Assembly: GCA_030704615.1 (NCBI GenBank)
Contig: CM060731.1
Span: 67,622,756 to 67,686,755 of the forward strand
Reading direction: 5' to 3'
Origin: Takakia lepidozioides
Taxonomy: Eukaryota; Streptophyta; Takakiopsida; Takakiales; Takakiaceae
DNA: 64,000 nucleotides
Each line of letters opens with the position of its first letter. The stretch's first letter is position 1. Position numbers and translations under genes: made by a program. Below are positions 44,086 through 54,549 of this stretch, piece by piece. The notes below the pieces were generated by a model, which was not told where the DNA came from, did not search any database, and worked only from the letters and a program-made list of their open reading frames with translations.

Positions 44086-44337
44086 AGCGGTGGATCATAG
44101 GAACATGATGCCCACATTGGCTACATTCTCAGGGGTGGTGGCTTGGGGTGGTGAGCTCTTGGAGGGCAATAGCCATGCAGATGATAGGCCACCACCTGAT
44201 GAGGACAAACAATTGGCATACAAGGCTGATTTGCTTCCTCATGTATCTGTTCATATTCCACTGTGGGGTACAGTTAGGAATTTGCATCGAGTAGCATGCG
44301 AGTATGTGCACCAAGCATGGCAGGGCATGATGCACGA

Positions 44338-44925
44338 TCGCATTTGTTTTGGGAGATGTTGAGAGTATTGCGTGACTTGCAGACGAGGTAAGTGCAACCT
44401 CTAGCCTATATCTTGGAGAATGTTCCTCTTATGGGGGACTCTCGGGCCAAGGTTATGGCCAGTGTGCATCAGGTGCGGTCTTGGATTGGATCGGCGGTGC
44501 TATTGGATGCAGCAGCGGTGGGATCACGAGCGCATTGACCTCGATTGTGGTGGACCAATCTTGCACCACCAGAGCTGCTCAAGAGAGCATACGATTCCAT
44601 TCAACGGCCACCGAATCTCACAGTTGAGGGCATTTTGGACCAAGGGAGGCAACCACAGAGGGTGCGACATGATGACCGTCCACCTCTAGTGGGGCAACCA
44701 CGTGCGGCCTTGCCTACGCTCATGAGTTTTCCCTCGTCTCATGCTTTTCGAGACAATGGTCCTCGGTTGATTTGGGACAGTGTGCTACAGCAATTGGTGG
44801 AGCCCAATGCAGATGAATGAGAGCAGGCAATGGGATTTGCCACGGGCACTACAACTATGCCATCTCTGTCAGAGGCATCACGCCGACATGTGTTGGGTCA
44901 AGCAATTGATCTAAATTGCTTGACA
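44338..44925 (+). pseudogene. Element D C5 cytosine DNA methyltransferase, C-terminal half
   Basis: One frame, with stops at 44389, 44536 and 44818, reads LFWEMLRVLRDLQ, then AYILENVPLMGDSRAKV (ENV, motif VI, 44416-44424), then VLLDAAAVGSRAH-(stop)-PRLWWTNLAPPELL. The last block parallels the DNMT3/DRM motif VIII region 'ID..EVSAAHRARYFWGNLP'. The target-recognition-like part follows (PRAALPTLMSFPSSHAFRDN), and then EQAMGFATGTTTMPSLSEAS and RRHVLGQAIDLNCL (motifs IX-X). Motif I and the catalytic Cys motif IV are absent: upstream the frame jumps directly from a linker (IPLWGTVRNLHRVACEY) to HDARSHLFW, implying an internal deletion of perhaps 120-150 codons. It lies between protease and RNase H, so it was part of the retroelement polyprotein. 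It cannot be active. Confidence 0.8.
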
Positions 44926-45204
44926 TAGGTCATTGGTTTGTGCATGGCTAAACAACGGAGGTTGCAGACAGTGGTGGCTACTTCTGCACTCCCATTTGGT
45001 ATTGTATCCCCTCTGCCAACCGGGACGGTTGAGGCAGCGAGTGGGGCGAGCACATGATCATGGGGTGCAAACACCCATGGCAGATGTGGGATGAGATGCG
45101 GAAAAAAAGAGTCATTGGATCTCTCAAGCAGCAATATGAGGAGTAGGAAGAGCCATACATTGAGGATCAGTTGGAGGCCAAGGTAACCAATGTTTTTTAA
45201 GAGA
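44926..45204 (+). other. Element D: methyltransferase tail and deleted reverse transcriptase region
   Basis: After the methyltransferase the same frame continues GLCMAKQRRLQTVVATSALP, then decays (KKRVIGSLKQQYEE). Only about 280 bp separate it from RNase H. No RT motif (SGY, FGL-NAP, YxDD) is found, so the RT domain has been deleted. Confidence 0.55.
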
Positions 45205-45766
45205 GTTCGTAGTGGCATATGCTAGCCGCTCAAACAATGATGCCGAGACGAAGTATAGTTCCTATGAAGGGGAGTGTCTAGCTGCGGTATGGGCAGTGGC
45301 ACATTTCAGATGCTACCTCTATGGCACCATTGTCACGGATCACCAACCATTGAAGTGGTTGATGGAGTAAGACAAGCTTACAAGGAAGCTTGTACGGTGG
45401 GCACTTATGCTTCAAGAATACGACTTTCAGGTGGTGCATCGAGCCGGTATTGTCAATCGGGATACAGATGGATTGAGTCGTAATCCATGCACAAGCGAGC
45501 TTGATGATACTGGAGCTCGGTGGCATGGTGAGACGGATGAGGAGATGGTGCCAGGATGGCATGCATCTGCCTTTTTGTGCATCCTAGCAATGGGAGCTCA
45601 AGCTGGTCCATCCCATAGCATTGGTCATGTAGATGGTGTGCATGACAATCCGGAGATCAGTGAGGAGCTTGGTGGTGCTAAGGATGTGCATGAAGATGCA
45701 GCAGTGTTGGCCTACCTTCGTACTAGAGAGACAGCAGCCAGTGTAACTGCTAAGGAGAGAGATTAG
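45205..45766 (+). pseudogene. Element D RNase H and connection
   Basis: It reads VAYASRSNNDAETKYSSYEG, CLAAVWAVAHFRCYLYG, IVTDHQPLKWLME, a TAA, then RWALMLQEYDFQVVHRAG and NRDTDGLSRNPC. These are the standard end blocks of Ty3-type RNase H. An acidic linker follows to a TAG near 45766. Confidence 0.82.
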
Positions 45767-45792
45767 ATCCTACAACAAGCCAAGAGGTTCAA

Positions 45793-46980
45793 GTGGGAGG
45801 GGACTCACCTACTCTGAGTATGGGAGGATGGACGAGTGAGGATTGTGCCTCATCCAACACAACGAGGCGATTGGTACGCCATGCCCATGAGAAGTTGGGA
45901 CATTTTGGGGTGCGGCGCACTCATAGTTTGCTGCAAGGACAGTACTGGTGGCAGGGCATGCACACGGATGTGCAACAGTTAGTGGCAAGGTGCATGGTGT
46001 GTGATAGAGTGCGAGCTTCTTTCAATGCACCTACTCCACAATTGCATCATTTACCCATTATGGGTTTGGGCTATCGTTGGCGTCTTGACTTCGCAGGCCC
46101 ATTGCCACTAACGATTCGCCATAACAAGTATGTGCTGGTGATGGTGGAACATTTCTCTAAGTGGATTGAAGTGGTGGCATTGCCTGACAAAGCAAGTGAG
46201 GGAGCTGCGTATGCATTCTTAGATCGAGTGCTTAGCCGATTTGGTGCTCCAGCCGAGGTACTCACGGACCAGGGAAGAAAGTTCTTTGGGGAGTTTCAGG
46301 CTTTGTGTGAGCAAGCCTTGATAGATCACCGCACTACTTCTCGGGATCATCCCGAGGCTGATGGCCTGGCAGAGAGGGTTGTACAAACAATCAAGTGAGG
46401 CTTGCGCAAGTATGGCTTGCAGAAGGGACACTTAGGAGATTGGGACCTTCAGCTACCTTGGTTGGCCATGGGCTACAGGTTTAGCAAACAAACATCACTT
46501 GCCTCGTTCTCACCTTATTTCCTTATCTTTGGCCGAGAGCCAGATTTGCCTGCATCTATTCGCAGGGAGACTGCAGTAGTTCTCAACCTTGATGATCCGG
46601 ATATGTGGACACAAACATGTGCCCAGCGGGCAGAGTTGTTCAAGAGATTGCCTATGGCTTTTGAGAACCTTGCTATTGCCCAACACCGAGACACATTGAG
46701 GTACGCCACTATACGTGGAGGGGGATATCGGCCAAGTGTTCGGCGTTTCCACCTTGGGGACTATGTGTATCTGCATCAGACAACGCCTACGACTTTGGAT
46801 GTCATAGCAGGGCGTGTGATTCTAAGGGTCCGGGAGGTGTTGCCTTCAAGAGTGTTGATTCTGGAGGGTCGAGATGGCATGGTATGGAAGGACCATGTAC
46901 GCAATTGTGCGCCATGTCACCTTCCACATGTGGATGGGAGGATAGATCCCAACCTTGCAGTGGTACCTGCAGGGTTGCGT
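45793..46980 (+). pseudogene. Element D integrase
   Basis: The zinc finger HAHEKLGHFGVRRTHSLL...ARCMVCDRVRA (HHCC) leads to the core. Catalytic residues are all visible: WRLDFAGPLPL (D), EVLTDQGRKFFGEF (D) and DHPEADGLAERVVQTIK (E). An in-frame TGA at 46396-46398 replaces an expected Arg codon. The C-terminal part has FLIFGREPDLPASIRRE and RRFHLGDYVYLHQTTPTTLD, an SH3-like end rather than a chromodomain, followed by CHLPHVDG and the PHD finger. Confidence 0.86.
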
Positions 46981-47114
46981 TGCATGCTATGTGGGCATGC
47001 TAGTGGTGCCGCGACCATGTTGGTGTGTGACAAATGCTCAAGGGGGTGGCACATAGGATGCTTGACACCGCCACTTGAGAAGGTTCCTAGTGTGAATGGT
47101 TGTGTCCATGATGC
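46981..47114 (+). pseudogene. PHD finger at the C-terminus of the element D integrase
   Basis: CMLCGHASGAATMLVCDKC, then SRGWHIGCLTPPLEKVP, matches the PHD pattern C-x2-C-x(n)-C-x2-C-x4-H-x2-C. The expected last pair, WLCPxC, is encoded at 47097-47114 in another frame, with TGA between the Pro and Cys codons. The finger was therefore complete before a small indel and a stop mutation. PHD fingers read histone H3 tails, so a targeting role for the integrase is plausible by inference. Confidence 0.8.
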
Positions 47115-47160
47115 CTTGGACATAGGTAGTGGGCATGACAATGGTGGAATTGACAAGTGA

Positions 47161-47386
47161 TCCAAGGTCTAGCTGATGGGAGCTCAACGCCATGGATACT
47201 TAATTGAAGATCATGGATTGCAGGAAGGCGAGTAACGATGGGGCTACTTTTGCACCCGGCCTCTTGATCTATTGACTTTAGATACTGGGACATGTGCGAT
47301 TGAAGACCAAGCGATGATTTTATTGAGATGGATACTTGTCAGCTATCCGGTGTTAGAGGGACCTAATCATCTGCTATAGGGGCGAT
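47161..47386 (+). other. Element D 3' untranslated region
   Basis: No coding signal. It ends with CTATAGGGGCGA, a possible but weak polypurine tract before LTR-like sequence. Confidence 0.4.
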
Positions 47387-47472
47387 TGTGGCATAGCTTT
47401 CTAGGATTGTATGCTTAGAATGTATGGTGGATAGCGATGTATGTTGTGGCACGATGCTTAGGTGCACGACAG
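47387..47472 (+). repeat. Extra LTR-end copy of element D
   Basis: Its 86 bp (ATTGTGGCATAGC ... GGTGCACGACA) match 54460-54545, the end of the D 3' LTR, with a few substitutions. They are followed by GT and then the LTR start TGTCATGG. Confidence 0.7.
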
Positions 47473-47474
47473 TT

Positions 47475-47815
47475 GTCATGGTTTTAATCATGGTTAACTA
47501 GAATTACCTACTTCTAGTTAACTAGGACATTTTGGATATTTATATTTGTATTTTGTGTGTTGGGACTTCATTTGGTCTCACATGCCAAGTGAGGTGTCAA
47601 ACCTCACTTGGGACATGGGGATGGTTTTCCCCTTGTGAGTGTTGAGGAGGGCTCATCTTCTTGTAGTTGAGCCTCCATAAGCCTCTCCCACCTCCATAGC
47701 TCTAGGTTTTGAGAGGGAGTGTGGTGAGGGCTTTGTAGGGTGGATTCCCTTAGCAAAGGTGCCCTTGGCTTGACTTAGTTTATGTGATTGAGTGGATTCA
47801 TGAGTGGAGTGTTTC
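47475..47815 (+). repeat. 3' LTR of element D, first part (continues 54441-54545)
   Basis: It starts TGTCATGGTTTTAATCATGG, matching the left edge of D at 19916. It is interrupted by element C at a CATTG target site. The remainder, 54441-54545, ends CACGACA at the junction with the piggyBac sequence. Confidence 0.75.
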
Positions 47816-47820
47816 CATTG

Positions 47821-48547
47821 TGTCGCGCACCTCACTTCGGTAAGCTCCCCTTCAAGTCATAGTTACTCGCTTTGATGCGCGCGCCTGACTCCCAACCTGG
47901 CCGCCCGGGCCAACTTGGAGCTTCGGCTGCTCACCGGGACATAACGGTCCCCCCCTTTGCTTCCCTCTAAACCCTCCACCTAATTGAGACTAGGCGAATT
48001 CCCTTTGGTAGATGGCAGTCCGGAACAGCTCCCCACTCTTTGTCGCTTTCCGGCTCGCTCGCTTACTCACTAGTTTTTGGTCACCAACGGGCTTGCACGT
48101 TCTCTCGGGGTTACTACTCCCTATATATACTTTTGTAGCTGTCCGCGGGGGTTCCACAACCAGCCATGCCATTTTATGGCGAACCACCACGAAAACCCTC
48201 GACTCCCGGTGATGAGTCGCGGTGAGTCTTGGCCCGCTCACCACGGCCCCTCTGGACCGTGATGAGTCCCAAAACTCCCCACGACTCCCACCACGAGGTC
48301 TCCGCCCCCATGGTGAGTCCTATGCCACCCCCACTAAGTCCCGCTAAGCTACCACCACCCCTTGTGGAGCCACCCCCACCGCAACCCGGTGTGCGGGGCT
48401 TCCACCTAGTGAGCGCCTCCGCTTCCCTGAGTGCCTTGGCACTCAAGGGTGCTTCAGCCCCCCATACCTATCGCGTCCGCTGCCCCCACCACAGGGGCAG
48501 CCCCTCATGTGTCCCGACCCCCTGCCTCAAGGCAAAGGGCCGCGACA
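47821..48547 (-). repeat. 3' LTR of element C
   Basis: 727 bp, matching 53707-54435 and the LTRs of B. Termini are TGTCGCG/CGCGACA. Confidence 0.93.
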
Positions 48548-49415
48548 CACACCCCTACCACAGGGAGTCGATGTCCTCATCAACTTGTCCATTTTGTAGA
48601 AACGAACATCCCAAATGTGGCGTCCCACATCAGGAGTTTGTTTCCGCACCATGGCGTCCCATGGCAAAGAACCAAACCCCACACTTGACTCTACTCTCCA
48701 CTAGCTAGTTCGGCCGACTTCCTCCAAGTCCCGGCCAAGGGTGGAGCCTCTCCAGCTCCTCCCAGTGCACTCTTCTTGGCCTACTTCAAGGCCAAGGAAC
48801 GATCCCCCCGAGGATCGAATCGCCTTACTGCAACAACATTGCTTGCGATCGCTCATGATGCCGCTTTTGGCATCACCTTGAGCAAGGGTTCACCTGGACC
48901 CTCTTTGACTAGGAAGATAACCTTGCCAACCGTGCGCCCCAATCACTAACTTGGGTCCGCCTTGGAATTCTGGCCCTGGGTACGGGAACACGCCGAAGCC
49001 GCACTACGACTTCGTCCCGAGGCTACACGATTACAGTACGTGAACGGAAGCACGTAGCTTTCCATCCGCGTTATCCCGCACTACAAGGCAACCCCTCGGT
49101 AGCGCAGTTATAGTACGCCACGCGCCAGGTGCGCACTAGCACGTGAACTCCCAAGAAGTCGCAAGTTTCCTTTGCCCCTTGGATGGGGGTCACCCATTCG
49201 GCACTACGCAAACACCCACGATTAACCCAATTTACCTCTCCCATTTTTTATAAGCTAGCATGCATTCTACACACTAGCCACCATACCATGCATCACCATT
49301 CCAAACAAAATAGGCCGCACAACATTTGGAAACCCATTTCCTTTATAACAAATTTTTGTACAATACAAGTTTTTTGTAATCGGATTCCTAAGCTAGCTAA
49401 GCCGGGCTAAGCATT
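48548..49415 (-). other. 3' untranslated region of element C
   Basis: Non-coding, matching 28972-29838 of B with small indels. Confidence 0.55.
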
Positions 49416-49830
49416 CTTTTCCTCCCCACGCTCAAGGTTTGATGTCCCCATCAACGTTTCCTTTCTCGCTTTTGAGGTCGCCCTTCGAAGCTGCAACCGC
49501 CTCGGATGCGTTTCCCATTTCTGAGGCACGCACCCAAGATGCCTCCACATGATGATAAGCCTTCTATTTGACGAGATACTTCGTTTCTCGGTTTCTGAAC
49601 CTCCTCGACTTAAGTATTGCCTCCACCCTCGTACTCAGGTTCATGTTCATGATCCAACAGCATAGGTGGCGGACGCAACACTTGATGTCGATTCGTACGC
49701 GCTTCATCTTTGAAGTAAGGCTTCAAAAGGGAGACCTGGAATACTGGGTGCACCTTGCTGTTTGCCGGCAGCTCCACTTATTCATACACATCCTCATTCA
49801 TAACCTTTCGAATGCGAAAGGGTCCCCGCA
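49416..49830 (-). pseudogene. Element C integrase end and chromodomain
   Basis: Read on -: VELPANSKVHPVFQVSLLK, PYFKDEA, EPEYEVEAILKSRRFRNR, then ETKYLVK followed by a stop and AYHHVEASW. This is a chromodomain (YxVExIL ... YLVKWKG pattern) with TAG at the expected Trp. It identifies the B/C family as chromoviruses. Confidence 0.8.
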
Positions 49831-50016
49831 TACGGAGGTACGAACTTCGGACTCACTTCGGAGGTAGTCGGAAATTCTTGAGTTCTAACCAGACCTCTGT
49901 GCCTGCCTCAAACTTCACTTCCCCTATCCGCTTTTTTTTTCCGATTCACCCTGCCGTTCCATAACCTTTTTCCTAGCTACCGTTTCCTAGCTTTGGCATG
50001 TTGTACTTTGCGAGCT

Positions 50017-50760
50017 TCAACAAACGCTCGCGTTCTTCAGTCCCGCCGCTACTGCCGGTTCCCTCAACGTCCTGGGCGGCCCAACTTTGTCGCACCAGAG
50101 GTGCTTTTCCATAGACCAATACGAAAGGGAAACTCCTGTTGCGGAGTGTTCTGTGTTATTATAACAGAACTCTGCCGCGTCTAAGTGTTCCATCCAGTCT
50201 GATTGGTATGCCGACACGTAATTCCGCAAGAATTGCTTCACTACGGAATTCACTCTTTCCGTTTGGCCGTCCGTCGTAGGTCGGAAGGCGGTGCTCATCT
50301 TCAGCCTCGTCCCCATCTTCTTCCAAAGTGTCCTCCAAAATTTACTCGTAACTTTGGATCACGATCCGAGACAATATCCTTCGGGACTCCATGATGCTTT
50401 AAGACGTGGGCGAAGTAAAGTCGCCCTGTCTCCTGCGCCGTTTGCCGTCTCCTTGGTGGGGATGAAATGGCCCTTTTACTGAACCTATCTCACCACCACC
50501 ATGATTGCATCGAATCCTTTTGACACAGCGGCATAGCTGTCATGAAATCCATCGAGACCTTTCCCAAGTCCCCTCTGGAATCGGCAAGGTTGTAACAGCC
50601 CCGCTTGCTTTTTGTGTACTCTCTCCGGTTTTGTTGGCATGTGGTGCATGTCTTGACATACTCCCTCTCCTCCTCCTCCCTCAGTTTGGGCCAGAAATAC
50701 TCTTTCTTCAAGAGTGCCGCAGTGCGCTTGGCTCCGCCGTGGCCCCAAGCGGGCTATCAT
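50017..50760 (-). pseudogene. Element C integrase
   Basis: Fragments of the zinc finger (CTTCQQNRREYTKSK), the core start (SMDFMTAMPL) and the catalytic Glu region (STAFRPTTDGQTERVN, VNSVVKQFLRNYV) in at least three frames. It corresponds to 30030-30850 of B. Confidence 0.82.
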
Positions 50761-50777
50761 GGCATTCTCTCAAGAGG

Positions 50778-51763
50778 CTATCCCTGATCCCTCCCTTCGG
50801 CACGTAGAGACGTTTTTTGCTTATACCGGAGCAGTCCATTTTGCAAGTGGAACTGCGATTTAACCCCCGTCCTCAAGTCCTGCATCACGGATTTTGCCAT
50901 CTCATCCTTCCGGCAAGCCTTCCGGATCTTCCTTTGGAGCGTCGTCTCGCCCTTGTACACCAACAAGAGCTGCTGCTTTCTACTTAAAGCATCGGCCACC
51001 ACATTGTCCCGTCCCAGTTTGTACTGGATATCCGCGTCGAACACTGCCAAAGTATCTTGCCACCTAAGTTGTTTTGGGGACAACTTGGGCTGCGTGGCAA
51101 AATACTTCACCGTGACATTGTCCGTGAACACCTTCACTGGTTGGAACCAACATAGTGGCGCAGAGCTCAAGGCAATGCACCACCGCCTTCATCTCTTTTT
51201 CGTGCGTCGGCCATCGTCGCTCCACTTCATCAGTTTCTTACTTTCGTAAGCCACCGGACGTCCATCTTGCATAAGTAAACACCCCAATCGCGAAGTCCGA
51301 TGCATCTGTATGAATCTCAAACGGACGATCGAACCCCGGGATTTTCAAGACTGGAGCTTTCGTCATCCGCTGCTTCAATTCAGCAAAAGCTGGCCACAAA
51401 ATGTGTTCCATACCCAGACTTTGGATTTACACAGAAGGTCCGACAGCGGCCCCGCGATCTTGGCGAAATTTTCTCACATACTTTCGGTAATAGGAGGCGA
51501 GTCCTAGGAAGGATCGCACTCCCGGGACCGAAGTCGGAGGCTCCCAGTCCAAGATCGCCCTCCACCTTTCTGTCATCCATTTTGATCCCATCCTGTGTAA
51601 TCACGTGCCCCAGGAACTTCACTTTTGTGACCCCGAATTCGCACTTTGAAGCTTTGGCATACAGCTTCCCTTCCCGTAATTTTTGGAACACCCTTTTGAG
51701 GTGCTCCAGGTGCTCCTCCTTTGTTTTCGAGTACACCAAGATGTCGTCGATGTACACGATCAC
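50778..51763 (-). pseudogene. Element C RT connection and RNase H
   Basis: It includes [20 protein letters not shown] (RT catalytic YIDD, 51680-51763), [19 protein letters not shown], and RNase H end blocks (VFTDNVTVKYFATQPKLS, DNVVADALSRKQQLL). Small indels break the frame. Confidence 0.83.
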
Positions 51764-51840
51764 AAGTCATCCACCACTCCTGGAAAGGCTGTTCATCACG
51801 TGCTAAATGTCGCTGGTGCATTGGTGAGCCCAAAGAGTCA

Positions 51841-52341
51841 TCACCAAGAACTCATATGAACCATACCTTGTCCTGCACGCGGTCTTCTCCTCATCTCCTT
51901 CCGCCACCCGAATTTGGTGATAGCCGGAACGCAAGTCGATCCGGCTAAAATACTTCGCTCCTGCCACCGATCGAAGAGGTCGTCGATCCTTGGCAAAGGG
52001 TACGGTTTTTTTATAGTCACCTTATTCAGAGCCCTGTAATCGACACACATCCGCAGCGTCCCATCCTTCTTGTCTGCAAATAGCACCGGGGCTCCGTAAG
52101 GTGACTTACTCGGCCGATGTACCCCCTTTGACATTAGATCCTTGAGCTGAGTCTTTAGCTCGACCAACTCTCTGTGGCTCAACCGGTAGGGCGCCTTGGC
52201 AGGCGGTTCCGATCCCGGTATCACCTCAATCTTGTGGTCAACTCCTCTTCGCGGTGGCAAGCCGCTTGTTAAATCCTCCGGCATCACATCCTGGTATTTC
52301 TCCAAAATCCCCTTGATCCAATCTGGGCTCTCGCTCCCCAT
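51841..52341 (-). pseudogene. Element C reverse transcriptase N-terminal part
   Basis: [61 protein letters not shown]. It is frameshifted before the [11 protein letters not shown] block. Confidence 0.84.
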
Positions 52342-52540
52342 CGCCTTCTCCTTTCACTTCTCTAATGTAAAGCAAAAACTGGGGCCGTGTGCCTCCTCCA
52401 CGGCCCACTCCTTTGCTGACAGAAGGTTTATTCGCCCTCCCACGGATTGGGCGTTTCTGACACTCGTAAAATCTCGCCACCATTCCCACATGGCAGCGTG
52501 ACTACTCTCTTGCGGCCATCTATGACCGCTCCGGATTTGC

Positions 52541-52996
52541 TCAAAAGGTCATCCCCAAAATGAGATCCACTCCATCGATCTCGCAGATGGTGAAGTTCTC
52601 ACGTCCCTCCCAACTCCCCAGTTGAAGGGGAACATCAATCGCCAACCTTGTCGCCAACTGTGGTTCTCCTTTGGCAGAACGTACCTCAATAGAGGCCCCC
52701 ACGTCACTTGTCGGGAGTCCCAGCTTTTGTGCCGTTGCCGGTGTCATGAAGGAGTGCGACGCTCCTGTGTCCACCAACAACGACACCTTAGTTCCGGATA
52801 TTATCCCATCCACGAACAATAACTGACTCCCTTTTCGTAAGGCGCCAGTTTCCTGATACAACTCACAAGAAAAATTGCCTACCTTGCAAGTCCTGGCGAC
52901 CACCGCTTCCACCAAGCGACTGATGGTATCTTCCGACAGCTCCGTGGTCGCCCGAGTCATGTTCAATTGCCGGGGCTTCGTGCACTTCTTGGCCAT
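52541..52996 (-). pseudogene. Element C protease
   Basis: It starts at the end of the gag zinc knuckle (MAKKCTKPRQLNM) and runs through SLLVDTGASHSFMTPATAQK (DTGAS active site) to GVDLILGMTF. The preceding gag C-terminus is deleted. Confidence 0.84.
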
Positions 52997-53706
52997 GTCA
53001 ACAGCACATTGAAAGCCTGGACATACCCCCGAATGTCATCTGTTTGCTTCAAATTCCTCATCTTGTCCCGGGCAAGCCAGGACGCGTTGAGGGGCACAAA
53101 CTGTCTCTTCATCAATTTCTTGAACCCACTCCAGTTCAAGGTTTCCGGACTTGGACCTCGGTCGTGAAGGCGTTTCTGCCACCATTGTTGAGCATAGCCC
53201 CTCAAATAGATGGGAGCCACTTCCACCCGATCCTCGTCACTCAACTTGGCCGCCCGGAAGTACTGCTCTAGCTCCAGGAGCCAGGTGTTGAGTGCCTTCC
53301 GATTTTGGACGCCCTCGAAGGTGCCGGGTTCCTTAGGCTTCACCTTAAACTTTGCCTTAGTGGAAGTGGCATTAGCCGCCTTCAACACGTCTTTTAACGT
53401 CCCGCCAAACTGCGCCAACAACCCTTCCCAAAAGGCAGCCGGCATGGGAGGCATCTCTTGGTTTGTCGGAGCTCTCAAGGATCCTCGGGCTCCGACTCCT
53501 CGGATTCCTCCCGCTCTTGAGCGGTCTCGTTTTCGGAAACATGCATCGCTTCCTCAAACGGCCGCCTCGGTGACACGTCGCTCCCATCGGGCTCACCGAG
53601 ATCATCATCTTTTGGGCCATTCCGCTTTCGCTTCGGCTTGCCTGACCCCATGATGAGGCCAATCCCAAGGACGATCGCGTACTGAACTCTAAGCTCTGAT
53701 ACCAAG
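52963..53706 (-). pseudogene. Element C gag (internally deleted)
   Basis: The retrotrans_gag core is present (YLRGYAQQWWQKRLHDRG, LNASWLARDKMRNLKQ), then the frame jumps from RGYVQAFNVLL directly into the end of the zinc-knuckle segment. Compared with B, about 395 bp are missing at about 52999. The N-terminal extension lies in another frame (53475-53706). Confidence 0.84.
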
Positions 53707-54435
53707 TGTCGCACACCTCACTTCGGTAAGCTCCCCTTCAAGTCATAATTACTCGCTTTGATGCGCGCGCCTGACTCCCAACCTGGCCGCCCGAGCCAAC
53801 TTGGAGCTTCGGCTGCTCACCGGGACATAACGGTCCCCCCCCTTCGCTTCCCTCTAAACCCTCCACCTAATTGAGACTAGGAGAATTCCCTTTGGTAGAT
53901 GGCAGTCCGGAACAGCTCCCCACTCTTTGGTCGCTTTCCGGATCGCTCGCTTACTCACTAGTTTTTGGTCACCAACGGGCTTGCACCGTTCTCGGGGTTA
54001 CTACTCCCTATATATACTTTTGTAGCTGTCCGCGGGGGTTCCACAACCAGCCATGCCATTTTATGGCGAACCACCACGAAAACCCTCGACTCCCGGTGAT
54101 GAGTCGCGGTGAGTCTTGGCCCGCTCACCACGGCCCCTATGGACCGTGATGAGTCCCAAAACTCCCCACGACTCCCACCACGAGGTCTCCGCCCCATGGT
54201 GAGTCCTATGCCACCCCCACTAAGTCCCGCTAAGCTACCACCACCCCTTGTGGAGCCACCCCCACCGCAACCCGGTGTGCGGGGCTTCCACCTAGTGAGC
54301 GCCTCCGCTTCCCTGAGTGCCTTGGGCACTCAAGGGTGCTTCAGCCCCCCATACCTATCGCTGCCGCTGCCCCCACCACAGGGGCAGCCCCTCATGTGTC
54401 CCGACCCCCTGCCCTCAAGGCAAAGGGCCGCGACA
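53707..54435 (-). repeat. 5' LTR of element C
   Basis: 729 bp, begins TGTCGCACACC (one change from the usual TGTCGCGCACC) and ends CGCGACA before the CATTG duplication. Confidence 0.93.
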
Positions 54436-54549
54436 CATTGTGTGTTCACTTCCATTATCATTGTGGCATAGCTTTCTAGGATTGTGTGCTTAGAATGTAT
54501 GGTGGACAACGATGTATGTTGCGGCACGATGCTTAGGTGCACGACACCT

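Larger units (their letters stand above)
47821..54435 (-). mobile_element. LTR retrotransposon C (Ty3/gypsy chromovirus), sibling of B, inserted in the D 3' LTR
   Basis: The LTRs are 47821-48547 and 53707-54435. The CATTG duplication lies at 47816-47820 and 54436-54440. The primer-binding site CTCTGATACCA adjoins the right LTR. The coding order on - matches B, but gag has lost about 395 bp, including the knuckles. Many single-base indels break the frames, so it is not autonomous. It retains the chromodomain segment in the original orientation, which shows that B is the rearranged copy. Confidence 0.93.
19916..54545 (+). mobile_element. LTR retrotransposon D: decayed Ty3-like element with DNA methyltransferase and PHD finger, hosting nested elements A, B and C
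   Basis: D begins TGTCATGG at 19916 and ends CACGACA at 54545. It splits the piggyBac transposase between ...GGPRWK (right side) and KELIVPELRVWIG (left side). The 4 bp CCTT are repeated at both junctions (19912-19915 and 54546-54549). Removing A (22615-41953) and C (47821-54435) leaves roughly 8.7 kb. The + strand internal region encodes gag with zinc knuckles, an aspartic protease, a truncated C5 DNA methyltransferase, RNase H, integrase and a PHD finger, all with stops or frameshifts. No reverse transcriptase was recognised; the gap between methyltransferase and RNase H is too short to hold one. It is dead and clearly older than A, B and C. Confidence 0.8.
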
